From Halichondria panicea (lineage: Eukaryota; Porifera; Demospongiae; Suberitida; Halichondriidae): DNA of 64,000 nucleotides. Both the position numbers and the translations under genes were made by a program. The notes beneath the pieces are model-generated. The model made no database searches, had not been told where the DNA came from, and was given only the letters and a program-made list of their open reading frames with translations. Positions 45,888 through 57,225 of this stretch are shown one piece after another; position 1 is the stretch's first letter, and every line of letters begins with the position of its first letter. The DNA is taken from NCBI RefSeq assembly GCF_963675165.1, contig NC_087379.1, positions 2,546,201-2,610,200 of the forward strand, written 5' to 3'.

Positions 45888-46216
45888 CTAAGCACGACAT
45901 CCTGCAAACTTCACATTCACACGCACCCCACGGAGTGATCTAGAAAAAGGGGGACCTAACCTATTTATATGCTGACCTGTGCTGGGGGCATGCGAGGAGG
46001 GTGGCACCTCAGAGCTTGAGGCCGACAGAGCAGTCCGTACGGAGGCGTCCACTGTTGCCGAGACTCCGGCCATGGCTGTCGACATCGCCCTGTTGACCGC
46101 CGCGTCGATGACTTGTTAGAGAATACGTGCCTGAGTGGCGAGTGAGCTGAGGTGCTTCTCGGTGGCGTCGGGGTGGTTGAGTCCTCAGGGATCGGGGTTG
46201 GAGGCACAGGGTCCAT
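45888..46216 (-). pseudogene. DIRS ORF1, N-terminal part
   Basis: Begins MDPVPPTPIPEDSTTPTPP at 46216. A frame change near 46110 gives MSTAMAGVSATVDASVRTAL, a pattern seen in the N-terminal helical part of DIRS-like ORF1. The two ORF1 parts are separated by the palindrome interval. Probably the 5' coding end of the same DIRS element. Confidence 0.5.
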
Positions 46217-46404
46217 GGTAGTGAGTATAGTAGATCAGTGAAACAGCAAAGACAGCAGTCCAAATTTTATATTGCTCAGCCAATCTCACCACGAGGCAGT
46301 GCTTACTAGTCATGCGCCGGAGTGATAAGGCCCAGCACGAGATAATGTTTGCTAGGAGGCGTATGTGGCGTGGAGGCTACGCTCCGCCCCATTAACTCCG
46401 TTTA
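46217..46404. other. 5' flank of the DIRS element and LINE target site
   Basis: Contains GGAGGCTACGCTCCGCCCC, similar to GGCTACGCTCCGAAGCG at 21050, possibly a terminal motif of the DIRS element. The LINE target duplication ATTAACTCCGTTTA is at 46391-46404. Confidence 0.4.
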
Positions 46405-46459
46405 GTGAGTGTGATACTGACCTTGATACTAACCTGACCTTGATACTGACTGTGACTGG

Positions 46460-46690
46460 GGCTGAGTGTGACTGAGTGTGACTGAGTGTGGGCTGAGTGT
46501 GACTTGTGACTGAAGGAATTGAGGGATCTGTTATAATTTGATTTTTTACTTTTTTATTTTTATTATTTTTACTTTTTTTTTACTTTTTTATGTAGTACTG
46601 AGTGTGGCTGAGACTGAGTGGTGACTTGTGACCGAAAGAATTGAGGGATCTGTTATAATTTGACTTTTTACTTTTTTACTCTTTTAATTT
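46460..46690. repeat. Two tandem ~125-base repeats in the LINE 5' UTR
   Basis: TGTGACTTGTGACTGAAGGA, ATTGAGGGATCTGTTATAAT and TTTTTACTTTTTTA occur twice in the same order (about 46498 and 46622). Tandem 5' repeats of this kind often act as promoters in LINEs; here that is inference. Confidence 0.75.
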
Positions 46691-46928
46691 TACTTCACCT
46701 CTCCTCCTCTTTAAAGAGAAACCCTACTGTTACCCTGAGACTGAGACTGAGACTGTGCTGTGTGCTGTGCATGCTCTTAGAGTGAGTGCTAAGAGAGAGA
46801 ATTAGTTTTTTCTTTTCCTTTATTTTATTAGTATTATTATTTTTTTTCTTTGGGGAACACTCAAAAGAGTGAATATACCCACTACTGACCAAAGTGACAA
46901 AGTGACAAGAGTGACAAGGACTTGAGAG

Positions 46929-49900
46929 ATGCCCTGTTGCAAGTGTAATAGAACAGGCTCGTGTAGAGGGTGCGTCTGTAAAGGCTAAAAGACCCTGTGC
47001 TAATTGTTTGCCAAGCAAGCTTGGTAACTGTTCGAACCCAAGTGCTACTGGGCCATCTTCTCTATCGTCCCAGAATCAACTATTGCAACCCTTGAGTCAG
47101 CTACCTGTAAACTTACCTGCAAACCAACCACCTCCGAATCAACCATCTGTGAGTCAACCTGATAACCTAAACCTACCGACCCAGAATCAACAATGGCTAC
47201 CCTTGAGTCAACTACCTGTAAACCTATCTGCAAACCAACCACCAAATCAATCACCTCCGAGTCAACCATCTGTGAGTCAACCTGAAAACCTAATGGCAAA
47301 CCAACCTAATCAGCCACCCCAGAGGGAGCATAGTGAACAAGTCGCCGATTTGCCAAGCCCCTCCCCAACCACAACTCCTGTGTTTTCATGGGGCGTTCAT
47401 AGTGCAACAGATTTCTGTGTCATTCTAGAGGCCACTTATACAGAAGTAATACACTGGAGAAAGAACTCCTTCACAGTGCCTTTTGGAAAAGCCGGGAAAG
47501 AATTCATTGATGAGCTGTCTAATCTCTACGCAGCGTTTGCCTCTGTGTCTGCTCTAGAATCAGTGGCCCTGAAGGCAGCCACCGTCCTCCCCATTTTGTC
47601 TCTACAGAAACCCCATAGAGCTTCTAAAAACAAAGAAAACAGTGCTTGCCTGACAAGAAGATTGAGTACCTGGAAGGAAGGAAACCTAAACGACCTATTG
47701 CTTGAAGGGAGAACGATCCAAAGAAGGTTGCGTGCACCGGTAGTATCTAAGTACGCTGCAAATCAATCCCAGGCACGTCTATTTGCCAACAAGATGTTTG
47801 CCGGAAAATGTGGAGCAGCACTGGATATACTCGCTGACAATAGAGAAGGGGGTGTACTACACCTTGCTGACCGTGTGGACCCAAACAACCCTAATTCTCT
47901 CACAGTTAGAGAAGCCCTGGCAAACAAACACCCTAAAGGACAGCCCCCCCATCCAAACTGCATCCTTCCTTCGCCACCACAAGAAGTACACCCGATTGTC
48001 TTTGACGCCGTAGACGCCTCCTCCATTCGCTCAGCTGCACTTCACACCTCTGGCTCTGCAGGACACCAATGGCGGAGGCTATGTACCTCTTTCAAGAGAG
48101 CGTCAGACGAACTCTGTCACCAACTTGCCATGGTTGCGAGAAGACTCTGCACCTCTTATGTAGCCCTCCCTGATTGCCCCTTTCCTGGCATGTCGACTCA
48201 TTGCACTCGACAAAAACCCTGGGGTTCGCCCTATTGGCATAGGAGACACAGCACGAAGAATAATTGCCAAAGCTACCCTGTCCTTAATTAAACACGACAT
48301 CCAAGAAGCGTCAGGCTGCATCCAACTCTGTGGAGGGCAGTTGTCGGGCATAGAAGCCGCTGTACACGCAGCTAGAAGGTGCCTTGATTCAGATAACAAT
48401 GAAGCCATTCTCCTAGCAGATGCTACCAACGCATTTAACTCACTGAACCGCAAAGTTGCCCTCCACAACATACGCAGACTCTGCCCGGCACTGGCCACCA
48501 ACACCTACAGAGAGCCCACAGATCTTTACGTTGATGGAGACCGCCTACTCTCCCAAGAAGGCACCACACAAGGTGACCCCCTTGCCATGCCCTTGTATGC
48601 TGCATTCCCCTCATCACACAACTCTCTAACTCTAACATCACCCAAATTTGGTATGCGGACGATGCTGCAGCTGCGGGGAAAATATCTGACCTACGCGAGT
48701 GGTGGGACACCTTAACCAAAGAAGGCCCAGCCTTTGGATACTACCCGAACCCCCTAAAGACATTGTTGGTTACTAAAGAGGGATTCCACACCATTGGGTC
48801 CACTACCTTCCACCAGACTGGTGTGAACGTCACTCCGGATGGAAGACCCTACCTAGGATCACCCGTTGGCTCCCCAGGGTACATGGAGTCCTTTGCTGAG
48901 TCTAAAGTTGCCAGCTGGTCTGCACTCGTGACTAACCTTGCAGATATTGCCACCACCCAGCCACACGCCGCCTACTCGAGATCTGCATTAAACCATGGAT
49001 TATCAAGCAAATGGACCTATATGTGTCGCACAACACCAAGCAGGATCATAGTCAAAGACTGGTACCGCTGGACGAAGCTCTGCGTAAGAAACTTATTCCT
49101 TCCCTCACAGGTACTCCTCCACGAAACGACACACTCTTTGCCCTTCCAGCAAGGGAAGGTTGACTAGGTATCCGTATACCATCCAAACAGGCTACTCATG
49201 AATACAATGCCTCCCAATTCATCACATCTGCCCTCTGTAATCACATCATCAATCAAGACACACACTATGGGCAGGAGATCATCTCGGAGTCACTAATGGC
49301 CTAATCTACCGTAGGCCAACAAAACAGAGAGAGAACCCAGAACGACATCAACACACTGACGCCACTACTCTCTACCAACATGCAAAGATCTGTCAATCTG
49401 TCTAAAGAGAAGGGTGCATCGTCACCCTACCGCTCAAAACCCATGGTTTCACCCTCCACAAACAAGCCTTTAGAGACGCCCTATCCCTGCGTTATGGTTG
49501 TACTCCAAACAAGCTACCCTCGAAATATGCCTGTGGTTCTTCCTTTACTGTAGAACACGCTCTCTCTTGTGCGAAGGGTGGCTTTCCGTCCATTCGGCAT
49601 AATGAGATTAGAGACTTGACTGCAGATCTTCTTAGTGAGGTCTGCAACAACGTGTGCACAGAACCAGAACTGTTACTGATTACAGGGGAGAACCTAGCAG
49701 GAGCAAGTGCCAATACACAACCGGGTGCGCGCCTAGACATTGCAGCCAATGGAGTATGGGGTGGCTCCTTTGAAAGAACTTATTTTGATGTCAGGGTATT
49801 TAACCCACACGCTGCATACACCGACCCTCAAACAGTCTACTGCAAGCACGAGCAAACAAAGAAAAGGGCCTACGAACAAAGAATTCTAGACATTGAACAG

Positions 49901-50163
49901 GCATCCTTTTCCCCATTAGTCCTCTCTGCTACAGGAGGCTTAGCTCGTGAAGCAACCACCTTCTACAAGAGACTCGCTTCGATGTTAGCATCTAAATGGG
50001 ATCAATCATACAGCAGCACACTATGCTGGCTCCGTTGCCAACTAACCTTTTCCCTCCTTCACTCATCGATCCAAGCCATCAGAGGGTCCAGATCGTCAAG
50101 TGGACACCCCTTTAGATCTGGGGCCATCGACCTGGTGATCTCGGAGACCCACCTCCACCAATA
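46929..50163 (+). pseudogene. LINE ORF: Cys-rich head, reverse transcriptase, C-terminal endonuclease-like domain
   Basis: Starts MPCCKCNRTGSCRGCVC; after a one-base frame change RPCANCLPSKLGNCSN, a cysteine-rich DNA-binding-like head. A Gln/Asn/Pro-rich linker with an internal duplication follows (47080-47300). Next is a conserved pre-RT block (VFSWGVHSATDFCVILEATY, ESVALKAATVLPIL, LQKPHRASKNKE). Reverse transcriptase blocks: LDKNPGVRPIGIGDTARRI, LLADATNAFNSLNR, EGTTQGDPLAMPLYA and WYADDAAAAG (about 48650). The C terminus (49616-50163) has ARLDIAANGVWGGSFERTYF, DVRVFNPHAAYTD and SATGGLAREATTFYKRLAS, resembling a PD-(D/E)XK-type endonuclease. Frames switch near 46980, 48160, 48600, 49010 and 49310, with stops around 49166. 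Inactive copy. Confidence 0.85.
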
Positions 50164-50319
50164 AACTGAACCTTTGTATGAACCTTTGTATGTACCCTTA
50201 ATCCTCTTTATTTTCTGTACCCTCCACCTTTCATTGTGTCTACATAGAAGCCCATTCCCCTGTATATACACTACCTTACATGCTATATTATTAAAAAAAA
50301 AAAAAATTAACTCCGTTTA

Positions 50320-50587
50320 ACTTCCTTAAACTCCATCACATCACTTTACATTTAGTTCCAGTTGACGTCAATAACACTTTCTATAGGTTTCCCATTTATT
50401 CTGAGAAGCATGTGCACAGATTATATTTTAGCAGCAAATACCATAATAGGCTAGAATGCTTGCATGTCAGAAGCTTAATGGGCTGCACGAAAAACACCTG
50501 TTCCCAGGTTATTAGCTCCAATTCTTTGCTGCCAAGTTAAATTGTACTTTGCCCTCTAGCATTTAGCCTCCCCTATTGTCCCATAAT
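50320..50587. other. Spacer after the LINE
   Basis: Begins with the continuation of the target site (ACTTCCTTAAACTCC). No coding or repeat structure recognised. Confidence 0.4.
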
Positions 50588-50835
50588 AAAAGAGGGAGAG
50601 TATATCAAACGAAGCTTTGCCTTGCATCAGATGTGTTTGGAAAATAATGTAACTTCCTATCTGAAATGTGTGATTTGGCAATAGCATTACGTAACATTAT
50701 TGCTGCCGAGGCAAGAAGTGGCGGGCTCCAGGCGCTCGGATTGCATAGTCATGCAGTTACCAAGCAGCAAGTCACGTTACTCATAGTATACATCTGATGC
50801 AAGGCAAGGCTTCACGGCCACCCTCTCTTTGCTAT
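50588..50835. mobile_element. Palindromic MITE (AAGCTTTGCCTTGCATCAGA)
   Basis: GAGGGAGAG...GAAGCTTTGCCTTGCATCAG at the left pairs with CATCTGATGCAAGGCAAGGC...CCCTCTC at the right. The interior also has complementary blocks. Exact ends and target duplication unclear. Confidence 0.55.
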
Positions 50836-51100
50836 TGTTTAATCAATGCCTATCTTGTGATCGAGCCCCACCCAGGCTATACTGTAGTCATTTTTGTACA
50901 CACACTATAATTATACTCTCTCTAAGAATTTGTTAGCACACTTGCTATAGCTTAGACAGTTGTAGAAACTTTCAATTGCGTATTAGAGTGCAGAATTGTT
51001 TCTATTTTATATCTAGCCTGTCCGCTTAACCACCGCTGACAAAGGGCTCAGCAATTATTATATCGCATTTGGCCAGTATAATTATACCGTATTTTATATA

Positions 51101-51319
51101 TACCGTATAGCGGGTAATTTTTGGGGGTAAAAATATTTGTGGTTCAGCAATATTTAGCCATTCGTGGTTTTTATTTTCGTGGTTGCTGCTTGCACTGCAG
51201 GTAAAGGTAGGTATAAGGTTGCTTCATTCGTGGGTAAAATAATTATTCGTGATCCAGTGTTAAACCACAAACACTACGAATATTTTGCCCCACGAAAATT
51301 ACTCGCTATATATATGGTA
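51101..51319. mobile_element. MITE with TATAGCGGGTAATTTT termini
   Basis: ACCGTATAGCGGGTAATTTT at the left and AAAATTACTCGCTATATATA at the right are inverted, with TTCGTGG- and CCACGAA-type repeats inside. It directly abuts the Tc1-like MITE at 51318. Confidence 0.65.
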
Positions 51320-51499
51320 CAGTGGAACCCCTCTATAACGGACACCTTTGGGGAACAATGATCTGACCTTTATACAGAGGTGGCCTTTGTTGAGAGGTTG
51401 TTTTGTACACAAACTGTTCATTTGGAACCTGAGTGCCTGGCCGTTATTATAGCAACTGGCCTTTATTCGGAGGTGGTTGTTAACAGAGGTTCCACTGTA
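51318..51499. mobile_element. Tc1/mariner-like MITE (ACAGTGGAACC type)
   Basis: Left TACAGTGGAACCCCTCTATA, right TAACAGAGGTTCCACTGTA, with TA at both ends. Interior GTGTCC/GGACAC and GGCCTTTGTTGAGAGGTTGT match the copies at 13872 and 31141 in opposite orientation. Confidence 0.8.
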
Positions 51500-51505
51500 T
51501 AATTA

Positions 51506-51832
51506 TAGGCCCTGATAAATTATGCTTTTTTTTCACCCATTACTAAAAAATGTGCCCATTATTCTCATGATTATTCTCATAAAAATCTGACTATTCCCAA
51601 AAAATGTGACATACTAATTATAGACAAATTTAAGACGTAGACATAAACAGTGTGCATGTGGAGTTGTCCCCTGTGCCAGGATCGATTGTAAATTTGTTAA
51701 ACGTCATCATCAACCCACTCATGTCATAAAACCACACCCTGAGTGAGTGAAGGGGCTGGACTTGCGAGACTAATTATTCCCCTTTAGACACTATTATGCA
51801 AAATTATTCCGAGCATAATTTATCAGGGCCTA
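51506..51832. mobile_element. MITE with TAGGCCCTGATAAATTATGC termini
   Basis: The 20-base left end TAGGCCCTGATAAATTATGC is repeated as an exact reverse complement at 51813-51832. The interior is AT-rich with TTATTCTCAT and ATTATTCC tracts. No coding sequence. Confidence 0.85.
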
Positions 51833-52155
51833 ATAGTTACGGTAATTAACACCATGCATGCATGCATGGGCATATACTATACACAGTGACACACGTAGTG
51901 GTATACACACAAAGAGTATGGATACAATTATTCAGCAGCAACAGCAAGATTTCGCCCAACAGCAGAGACAGCTTATGATGATTATATAGTTTTGGACAGA
52001 AACAGCATGACATGCAGGTGATGCTGGTTGTCAAGCAATAGCTCTATATCCCTGATATATAAACCAAGTCATAAAATTTCTCCATCAATTTCTATATACC
52101 AATTAAAAATCTATACAGTTGCCATAATTAAATTATTACTTCCACTAATCTACGT
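51833..52155. other. Spacer, no gene
   Basis: AT-rich sequence with GCATGCATGCATG and no supported feature. The minus-strand frame at 51846-52034 is not recognisable. Confidence 0.4.
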
Positions 52156-52622
52156 AGTCTCATGAATCAGCCGCCGTTCTTTTGGAACCACCGTCTGAGC
52201 ACTCTTGTCATCGTTTTATGTGCCAAGACGGAATTCCGTCTTGACCAATCAAATTGCAGAAGTCCAGTCAAGTGATGAACTTGGAGGCAGCAAAGAACTG
52301 CACTTTGCTCAACACATTTGGATAATCATTACGCATGCATTACGCATGGTAAACACTTCATACATAGAAGCTGCTACGAAGAATAAGCAAGGCAAGCAGG
52401 GGTCCTTGGGCACAGATTTAGCACCACAGCAAAACACAAGTAGAGAGAGATGCCTTCGCTTGGTGATTTGTATAACAATTAGGAAATATGTGTGGGCGTA
52501 AGGTCACGATTTAATTACATTCCATTGGTTTTGTGAGCAATCAACATTCCATTTTGAAATGACTTCATGACAAGAGTGCTCAGACGGTGGTTCCAAAAGA
52601 ACGGCGGCTGATTCATGAGACT
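52156..52622. mobile_element. 467-base MITE with ~55-base terminal inverted repeats
   Basis: Left arm AGTCTCATGAATCAGCCGCC, GTTCTTTTGGAACCACCGTC, TGAGCACTCTTGTCAT; the right arm (52566-52622) is the exact reverse complement as far as checked. GTTCTTTTGGAAC is itself palindromic. Near-identical arms imply recent mobility. The 98-codon frame inside is not recognisable. Confidence 0.85.
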
Positions 52623-52818
52623 ATAATCTACATACGTGCACGGGCACTAAACTATAGCAAAGCAAATTTTACTGAAAGACAAAAAACTAATAGAATGGCT
52701 AATGTGAAACAAAAACATTTTAATCAATAAACAAGCTAAATAGCATAACCAACTGTAATTATAGTTTGAATAGTCAGCTGGATTTTGGGAAGCTATAGTT
52801 GATGGACAGCGGACCTTG

Positions 52819-52950
52819 TTGCTGCAAAGCTGGAGCTGGTTGCTGAAAACCTTGTTACTGCAAAGCTGGAGCTGGTTGCTGAAAACCTTGTTGCTGCAAA
52901 GCTGGAGCTAGAGGCTGGGAACCTTGTTGCTGCAAAGCTGGAGATTGAGG
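52819..52950 (-). repeat. Four 36-base tandem repeats with a possible short secreted frame
   Basis: The unit GTTGCTGCAAAGCTGGAGCT plus a variable remainder occurs four times. On the minus strand a frame starts at 53025 (MSVMLFLLSTAEQSVTSVNC), with a hydrophobic start, and runs into the repeats, which read QQGFQQPAPALQ. It stops after 56 residues at a TAA inside the third repeat (52857-52855), where the other repeats have CAG or CAA. Beyond the stop the repeat frame is open for one more unit. It overlaps the probable end of the copia LTR, so it may be a chance frame rather than a gene. Confidence 0.45.
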
Positions 52951-52969
52951 CTGTTTGCAGATATCGCAG

Positions 52970-53256
52970 TTGACACTAGTCACACTTTGTTCAGCAGTAG
53001 ACAACAGAAACAGCATAACACTCATAACCTAATCATAACCTAATCATAACCTAGCTTGCACAAAACTCAAGAACTTATATACAGAACACATATAACTCTA
53101 GAATGTTCTACCTAGTTCTCTAATGTCAAAGTTCAGCAGCAGCTACAGTTCTAGAACAAACATTAACTAGAATAATCTAGATGTACAGTCTAAGTGAAGA
53201 GTTCACCTAATCACTACACTTGTGGTTTACCACTTGATCAATTACTTCCTCTAACA
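52970..53256 (-). repeat. Probable 3' LTR of the second copia element
   Basis: After the pol stop and an AGTGGGAG purine tract, minus-strand sequence starts TGTTAGAGGAAGTAATTGAT at 53256. The length is estimated; the terminal CA is not fixed because no 5' LTR is present for comparison. It contains a thrice-repeated AGGTTATGATT motif near 53020-53045. Confidence 0.55.
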
Positions 53257-56215
53257 CTCCCACTTAATTTATCATGTGGGGAAGACATCAGTTTCTTGAG
53301 TCCCATGTTACGACGTAGCTTCTCAAACTTTGCCTTGGGTAACGGTTTCGTAAAAATGTCGGCAATCATTTCTTCGGTCGGGCAGTACTGTAAACTGACT
53401 GTGCCGTCACTGACAGCTTCTCTAATATAGTGGTGGCGGATGTTGATATGCTTTGTCCTTGCCTGTACCACTGGGTTCTTAGCTATACATATAGCTCCTT
53501 GATTATCTTCCATGATAACGGTTGCTTGTTTCTGTGATACATGGAAATCCGATAGAAGTCGTTTGATCCATACAGCTTCTTGGGTTGCTGTACTCAGGGC
53601 AACATACTCTGCCTCACAGGTAGAGAGTGTGACAATTGGTTGTTTCTTGCTTAACCAACTGACAGGTCCGTTACTTATGAGAAACAAATTCCCACTCGTT
53701 GAGTGCCGGTCATCCAAGTCACCTGCATAGTCTGCATCAGAATAGCCAATCAGACTACTTCCATCCTCCGTTTTCCTGTATTGCAAAGTAATGTCCAAGC
53801 TTCCCTTGAGGTATCGTAAAATTCGCTTCACAGCAGTTAAGTGAGCTTCTGATGGCTTTGAGCTAAATTTTGACACGACTCCCACTGCTTGAGAAATGTC
53901 GGGTCTGGTTGCAACGGCAGCATACAGCAAGCTTCCAACTATCGATTGGTACATCACTGAATCCACAGCCTTGCTAACATTGTCATCCTTTCGTAATCTC
54001 ACATTTGAATCAGCAGGGGTAGAGACGGGTTTAGCATCTTGAAGATTGTATTTTTCAAGCATCTTCAGAAGATACTGCTTTTGATGCATCTCAAGAGTTT
54101 TTCCAGCCTTGTCTTGTTTAATGGAGATTCCTAGACAATAGTGTAGCTCACCCATATCCTTCATCTTGAATTGTGACTGTAGCAGTTGCTTGACTTGCTG
54201 CATTTCCTCGTCAGTCTTTGTCGCAATGATAAGATCGTCGACATACACGGCAACAATGCATAGCGTGCCTGTTTCTCGAACATAGATGCAGGGGTCCGCT
54301 GAACTCTGTTTAAATTCGACTGATTTCATGAACTCAGTAAAGGCTTTATTCCAGCACCTTGGTGATTGCTTTAAGCCGTACAGAGATTCCTCAGCTTGCA
54401 TACAAGGTGTTCCTTTCTTTGCTGAACATAACCATCAGGTTGCTGCATGTAGAGATCCTCTTCCAAAGTTCCATTCAAGAAGGCGGTCACCACATCCATT
54501 TGATGTAGTAGCATATCATTCTGAACAGCAAATGCCAGCAGAACTCTGATTGACGAGAACTTAACTACAGGAGAGAATGTCTCATCGTAGTCAATGCCAG
54601 GTTTTTGAGCATAACCTTTGGCAACTAGTCGGGCTTTAAACCTCTCTATCTCTCCGTCTCCTTTGTACTTGATCTTGAAGACCCACTTACTGCCAATCGT
54701 TTCTCTTCCTCTTGGCATTTCCACAAGATCCCATGTCTCGTTCTGTAGGAGTGAGTCATACTCCAAATCGGCTGCTTCTTTCCACTCATTTGAGAGATCA
54801 CCTGCCAATGCTTCGTCCATAGTATTTGGTTCAGCAATCTGATGTGCTACATAAGCCACATGTGGAATATTGGCTGTAGCTGTGTCAGCATATTCATCTA
54901 TTCCAAAACGAACAGGAGGTCGTCTGGTGCGTTCAGATTGTCTTCTCTCTTCTGACTCAGCCTGCTCCTCCTCTGTCTCTGATTCGATATCAGGGTTTTG
55001 TTCTACCTCAATTGTTTCAAGTAGATCACCTTTAGGGACTTCCTCTGTTTTCTGTCCAAAATCTTGCTCATTGAAGATCACATCTCTCCGAATATAGATT
55101 TTCGATGTCTTCTCATCCAACAGTCTGTAGGCTTTCGACTGAATAGAATATCCGACAAACCGAAGTTTCACAGCTTTCTTATCGAGCTTCTTTCTCTGCA
55201 CATCAGGTACATGTGCATATGCCATACAGCCAAACACTTTCATGTGTGCAATGTTGGGTACGTTTCCATTCCAGACTTCCATTGGGTATCCTTGATAGCA
55301 GTTGTTGGAGTATGGTTTCTGATGTGCGCTGCCGTTTCTACAGCTTCAGCCCAAAATCTTTCAGGTAATCCTGCATGAGCCATCATTGACCGAGCTGTCT
55401 CCATGAGGGTTCTGTTCATCCTCTCCGCAACACCATTCTGTTCTGGAGAATGTGGTACTGTAAGTTCCTGGCGTATACCTTTTGACTTCAGATAGCTCCT
55501 AAACTCCTTAGACAGGTACTCTCCTCCGTTATCGCTCCGCAATGTACTCACTCTCTGACTGCAGTCATTGAATACACGAACTTTAAATTCCTTAAATTTC
55601 TCAGGAACTTCAGATGAGAAAGTAGACTGCACAACATCTTGAGTAATCATCAATGAAAGTGACAAAATACAGTCCGTAGGCATTGGACCGCATACGTCAC
55701 TGTGCACAAGTTGAAGCTTCCTCTTGGATCGTATTTCTCCCACTGCCTTGAAAGGTTTTCGTTTCATCTTTCCAGCGATACATCCCTCACAAAATGACAG
55801 CTTAGCTCGTTTTGGTAATTTGATACCAGTAGCCAGCTTCTTGTAGGACATTTTTGATGCATTGCTCACTTGCATGTCCCAGTCTAAAATGCCATACGTC
55901 AAAATCGTTGTCTTTCTGAGCATTCACCAGTGTTGCTGCCTCAGAGAGAATCGCTTCACAATCGAGTTGATAGAGTTTATCCACCAATGTTCCCATTCCA
56001 TGGAGATGTCCATTTCCGTCTCGAATCCAGCATCGAGAGTGACCAAACTTGATGAAGTCTCCTTTGGATATAGCCGAGAAAAGATTACAGGCTAGCTTAG
56101 GAACGTACAAAACCTTGTACATAACAAATTTCTTTGGTTGGCTAACTTTGAAGCACATCCTCAAGTGAACACTTCCAAAACCAACTGCGTCCACAGTCCG
56201 TCCATCACCTAAACC
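53238..56215 (-). pseudogene. Second copia element: protease-to-RNase H (broken in a few places)
   Basis: On the minus strand: end of protease (GRTVDAVGFGSVHLRM), pre-integrase VWHFRLGHASEQCIKN, integrase CEGCIAGKMKR, HSDVCGPMPT, LRSDNGGEYLSKEF and EQNGVAERMNRTL; then VFGCMAYAHVPDVQRKK, an acidic linker, reverse transcriptase EALAGDLSNEWKEAADLEY, YDETFSPVVKFSSI, MDVVTAFLNGTL, YGLKQSPRCWN and YVDDLIIATK; RNase H YSDADYAGDLDDRHS, LSTCEAEYVALS and EDNQGAICIAKNP. Frame changes at about 56213, 55850, 55660, 55250 and 54395. Less decayed than the copia element at 39677 and clearly a different lineage. Confidence 0.9.
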
Positions 56216-57144
56216 AACTTTCTCAGAACCTCAAATTCTTGGTAGTCAGTCAACAGTTCTCTGTCCCAGGTCATATGACTGGATGCTCCAGAATCTACCA
56301 GCCATTTACCATCTCGAGATCCATCTTGTGATGCTGCAAATGCACTGCCTTCTTCAGACTCGGATTCTTTGTTTTCCTCTCCAGCAGTCTCTGCCTTGTG
56401 TGATGGTCCTTTCTTTGCTTTGGGACAGTCCCGTCGAAAATGACCTGGTTGTTGACAACCATAGCAAATAGGTTTCCGTGGCTTGAATTTCCTCTTTGAT
56501 TCTCCTCCAAACAGTGCTGCATCTCCTCTTTGTGCATCAGAGTTTCCTGAGTGTCCTCGTCCAAGCATTTTCTGCTCCTCATGAGCTAGAGCTTGCTGCA
56601 CATAGTTGAGCGAGATACCGTCAACCCGGGCTTCCAGAGCAGTAATAAGTGTGGAGTAGCTTTTGGGCAAGCTTCCTAAAAGAGTAACCACCTGGTCTTC
56701 TTCAGCGATAGGAGCACCAATTGCTGCTAATCGGTCCGTCAACTCCTTCATGCGCTTCAGGTGTTTCTCGATCGATGTCCCCTCCTTCATCTCCATCCGG
56801 AAGTATTGCTTCTTCAGGAAAAGTTTATTGGCTAGAGTGTCACGCTCAAAATGGTTTCTCAGGGCATCCCAAGCTTCTCTCGGCTGCTCATACGACGTCA
56901 CAAGATACAACTGAGAAGTTTTTATCGCCAGGACAATTAAAGAGAATGCCTTCTGCGACTTCTTCAAAAACTCAGCACGGGCTGCTGCTGTCGCATCCTC
57001 TGCAAGCTCCTCGGTTCCGTCCACAACTTCCCAGACACCTTTTGCAAGTAGCAAGTGTTCCATCTGGAACTTCCAAGTGGTCCAGTTAGAGTCATCTAAC
57101 TTATCGATCACCCACTTCTCATCTGTCGTAGTACTCGAGGCCAT
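56209..57144 (-). CDS. Second copia element: gag with zinc knuckle and protease start
   Basis: 311-codon open frame. It starts MASSTTTDEKWVIDKLDDSN, with the gag core WTTWKFQMEHLLLAKGVWEV, ATAAARAEFLKKSQKAFSLI, REAWDALRNHFERDT and LLGSLPKSYSTLITALEAR. Then a zinc knuckle CYGCQQPGHFRRDC, an acidic linker, and the protease active site WLVDSGASSHMT. The frame then shifts into the rest of pol. No LTR or primer-binding site precedes it: sequence changes to a hAT-like end at 57153, so the element is 5'-truncated or was interrupted. Confidence 0.85.
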   Translation of the reverse strand: MASSTTTDEKWVIDKLDDSNWTTWKFQMEHLLLAKGVWEVVDGTEELAEDATAAARAEFLKKSQKAFSLIVLAIKTSQLYLVTSYEQPREAWDALRNHFERDTLANKLFLKKQYFRMEMKEGTSIEKHLKRMKELTDRLAAIGAPIAEEDQVVTLLGSLPKSYSTLITALEARVDGISLNYVQQALAHEEQKMLGRGHSGNSDAQRGDAALFGGESKRKFKPRKPICYGCQQPGHFRRDCPKAKKGPSHKAETAGEENKESESEEGSAFAASQDGSRDGKWLVDSGASSHMTWDRELLTDYQEFEVLRKLV

Positions 57145-57152
57145 AGTCTAGT

Positions 57153-57225
57153 CAGTGGCGTGTACAATGGGGGGCTTTGGGGGCTTGAGCACCCCCCTGT
57201 CCTCCCAGACAACCATGAAACTAAT
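57153..57225. mobile_element. Left end of a CAGTGGCGT hAT-like element
   Basis: CAGTGGCGTGTACAATGGGG, then GCTTGAGCACCCCCCTGTCC, the same terminal and subterminal layout as 17985. No convincing right end was found downstream, so whether it bounds an element containing the KDZ gene is open. Confidence 0.5.

Larger units (their letters stand above)
46405..50305 (+). mobile_element. Non-LTR retrotransposon (LINE) with poly-A and 14-base target duplication
   Basis: ATTAACTCCGTTTA occurs at 46391-46404 and again at 50306-50319 right after a run of about 14 A. Together they delimit an insertion made by target-primed reverse transcription. The 5' region has a tandem duplication, then a coding region with reverse transcriptase and a C-terminal endonuclease-like domain, then a short 3' UTR. 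Apparently full length at the 5' end, but coding is broken. Confidence 0.9.
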
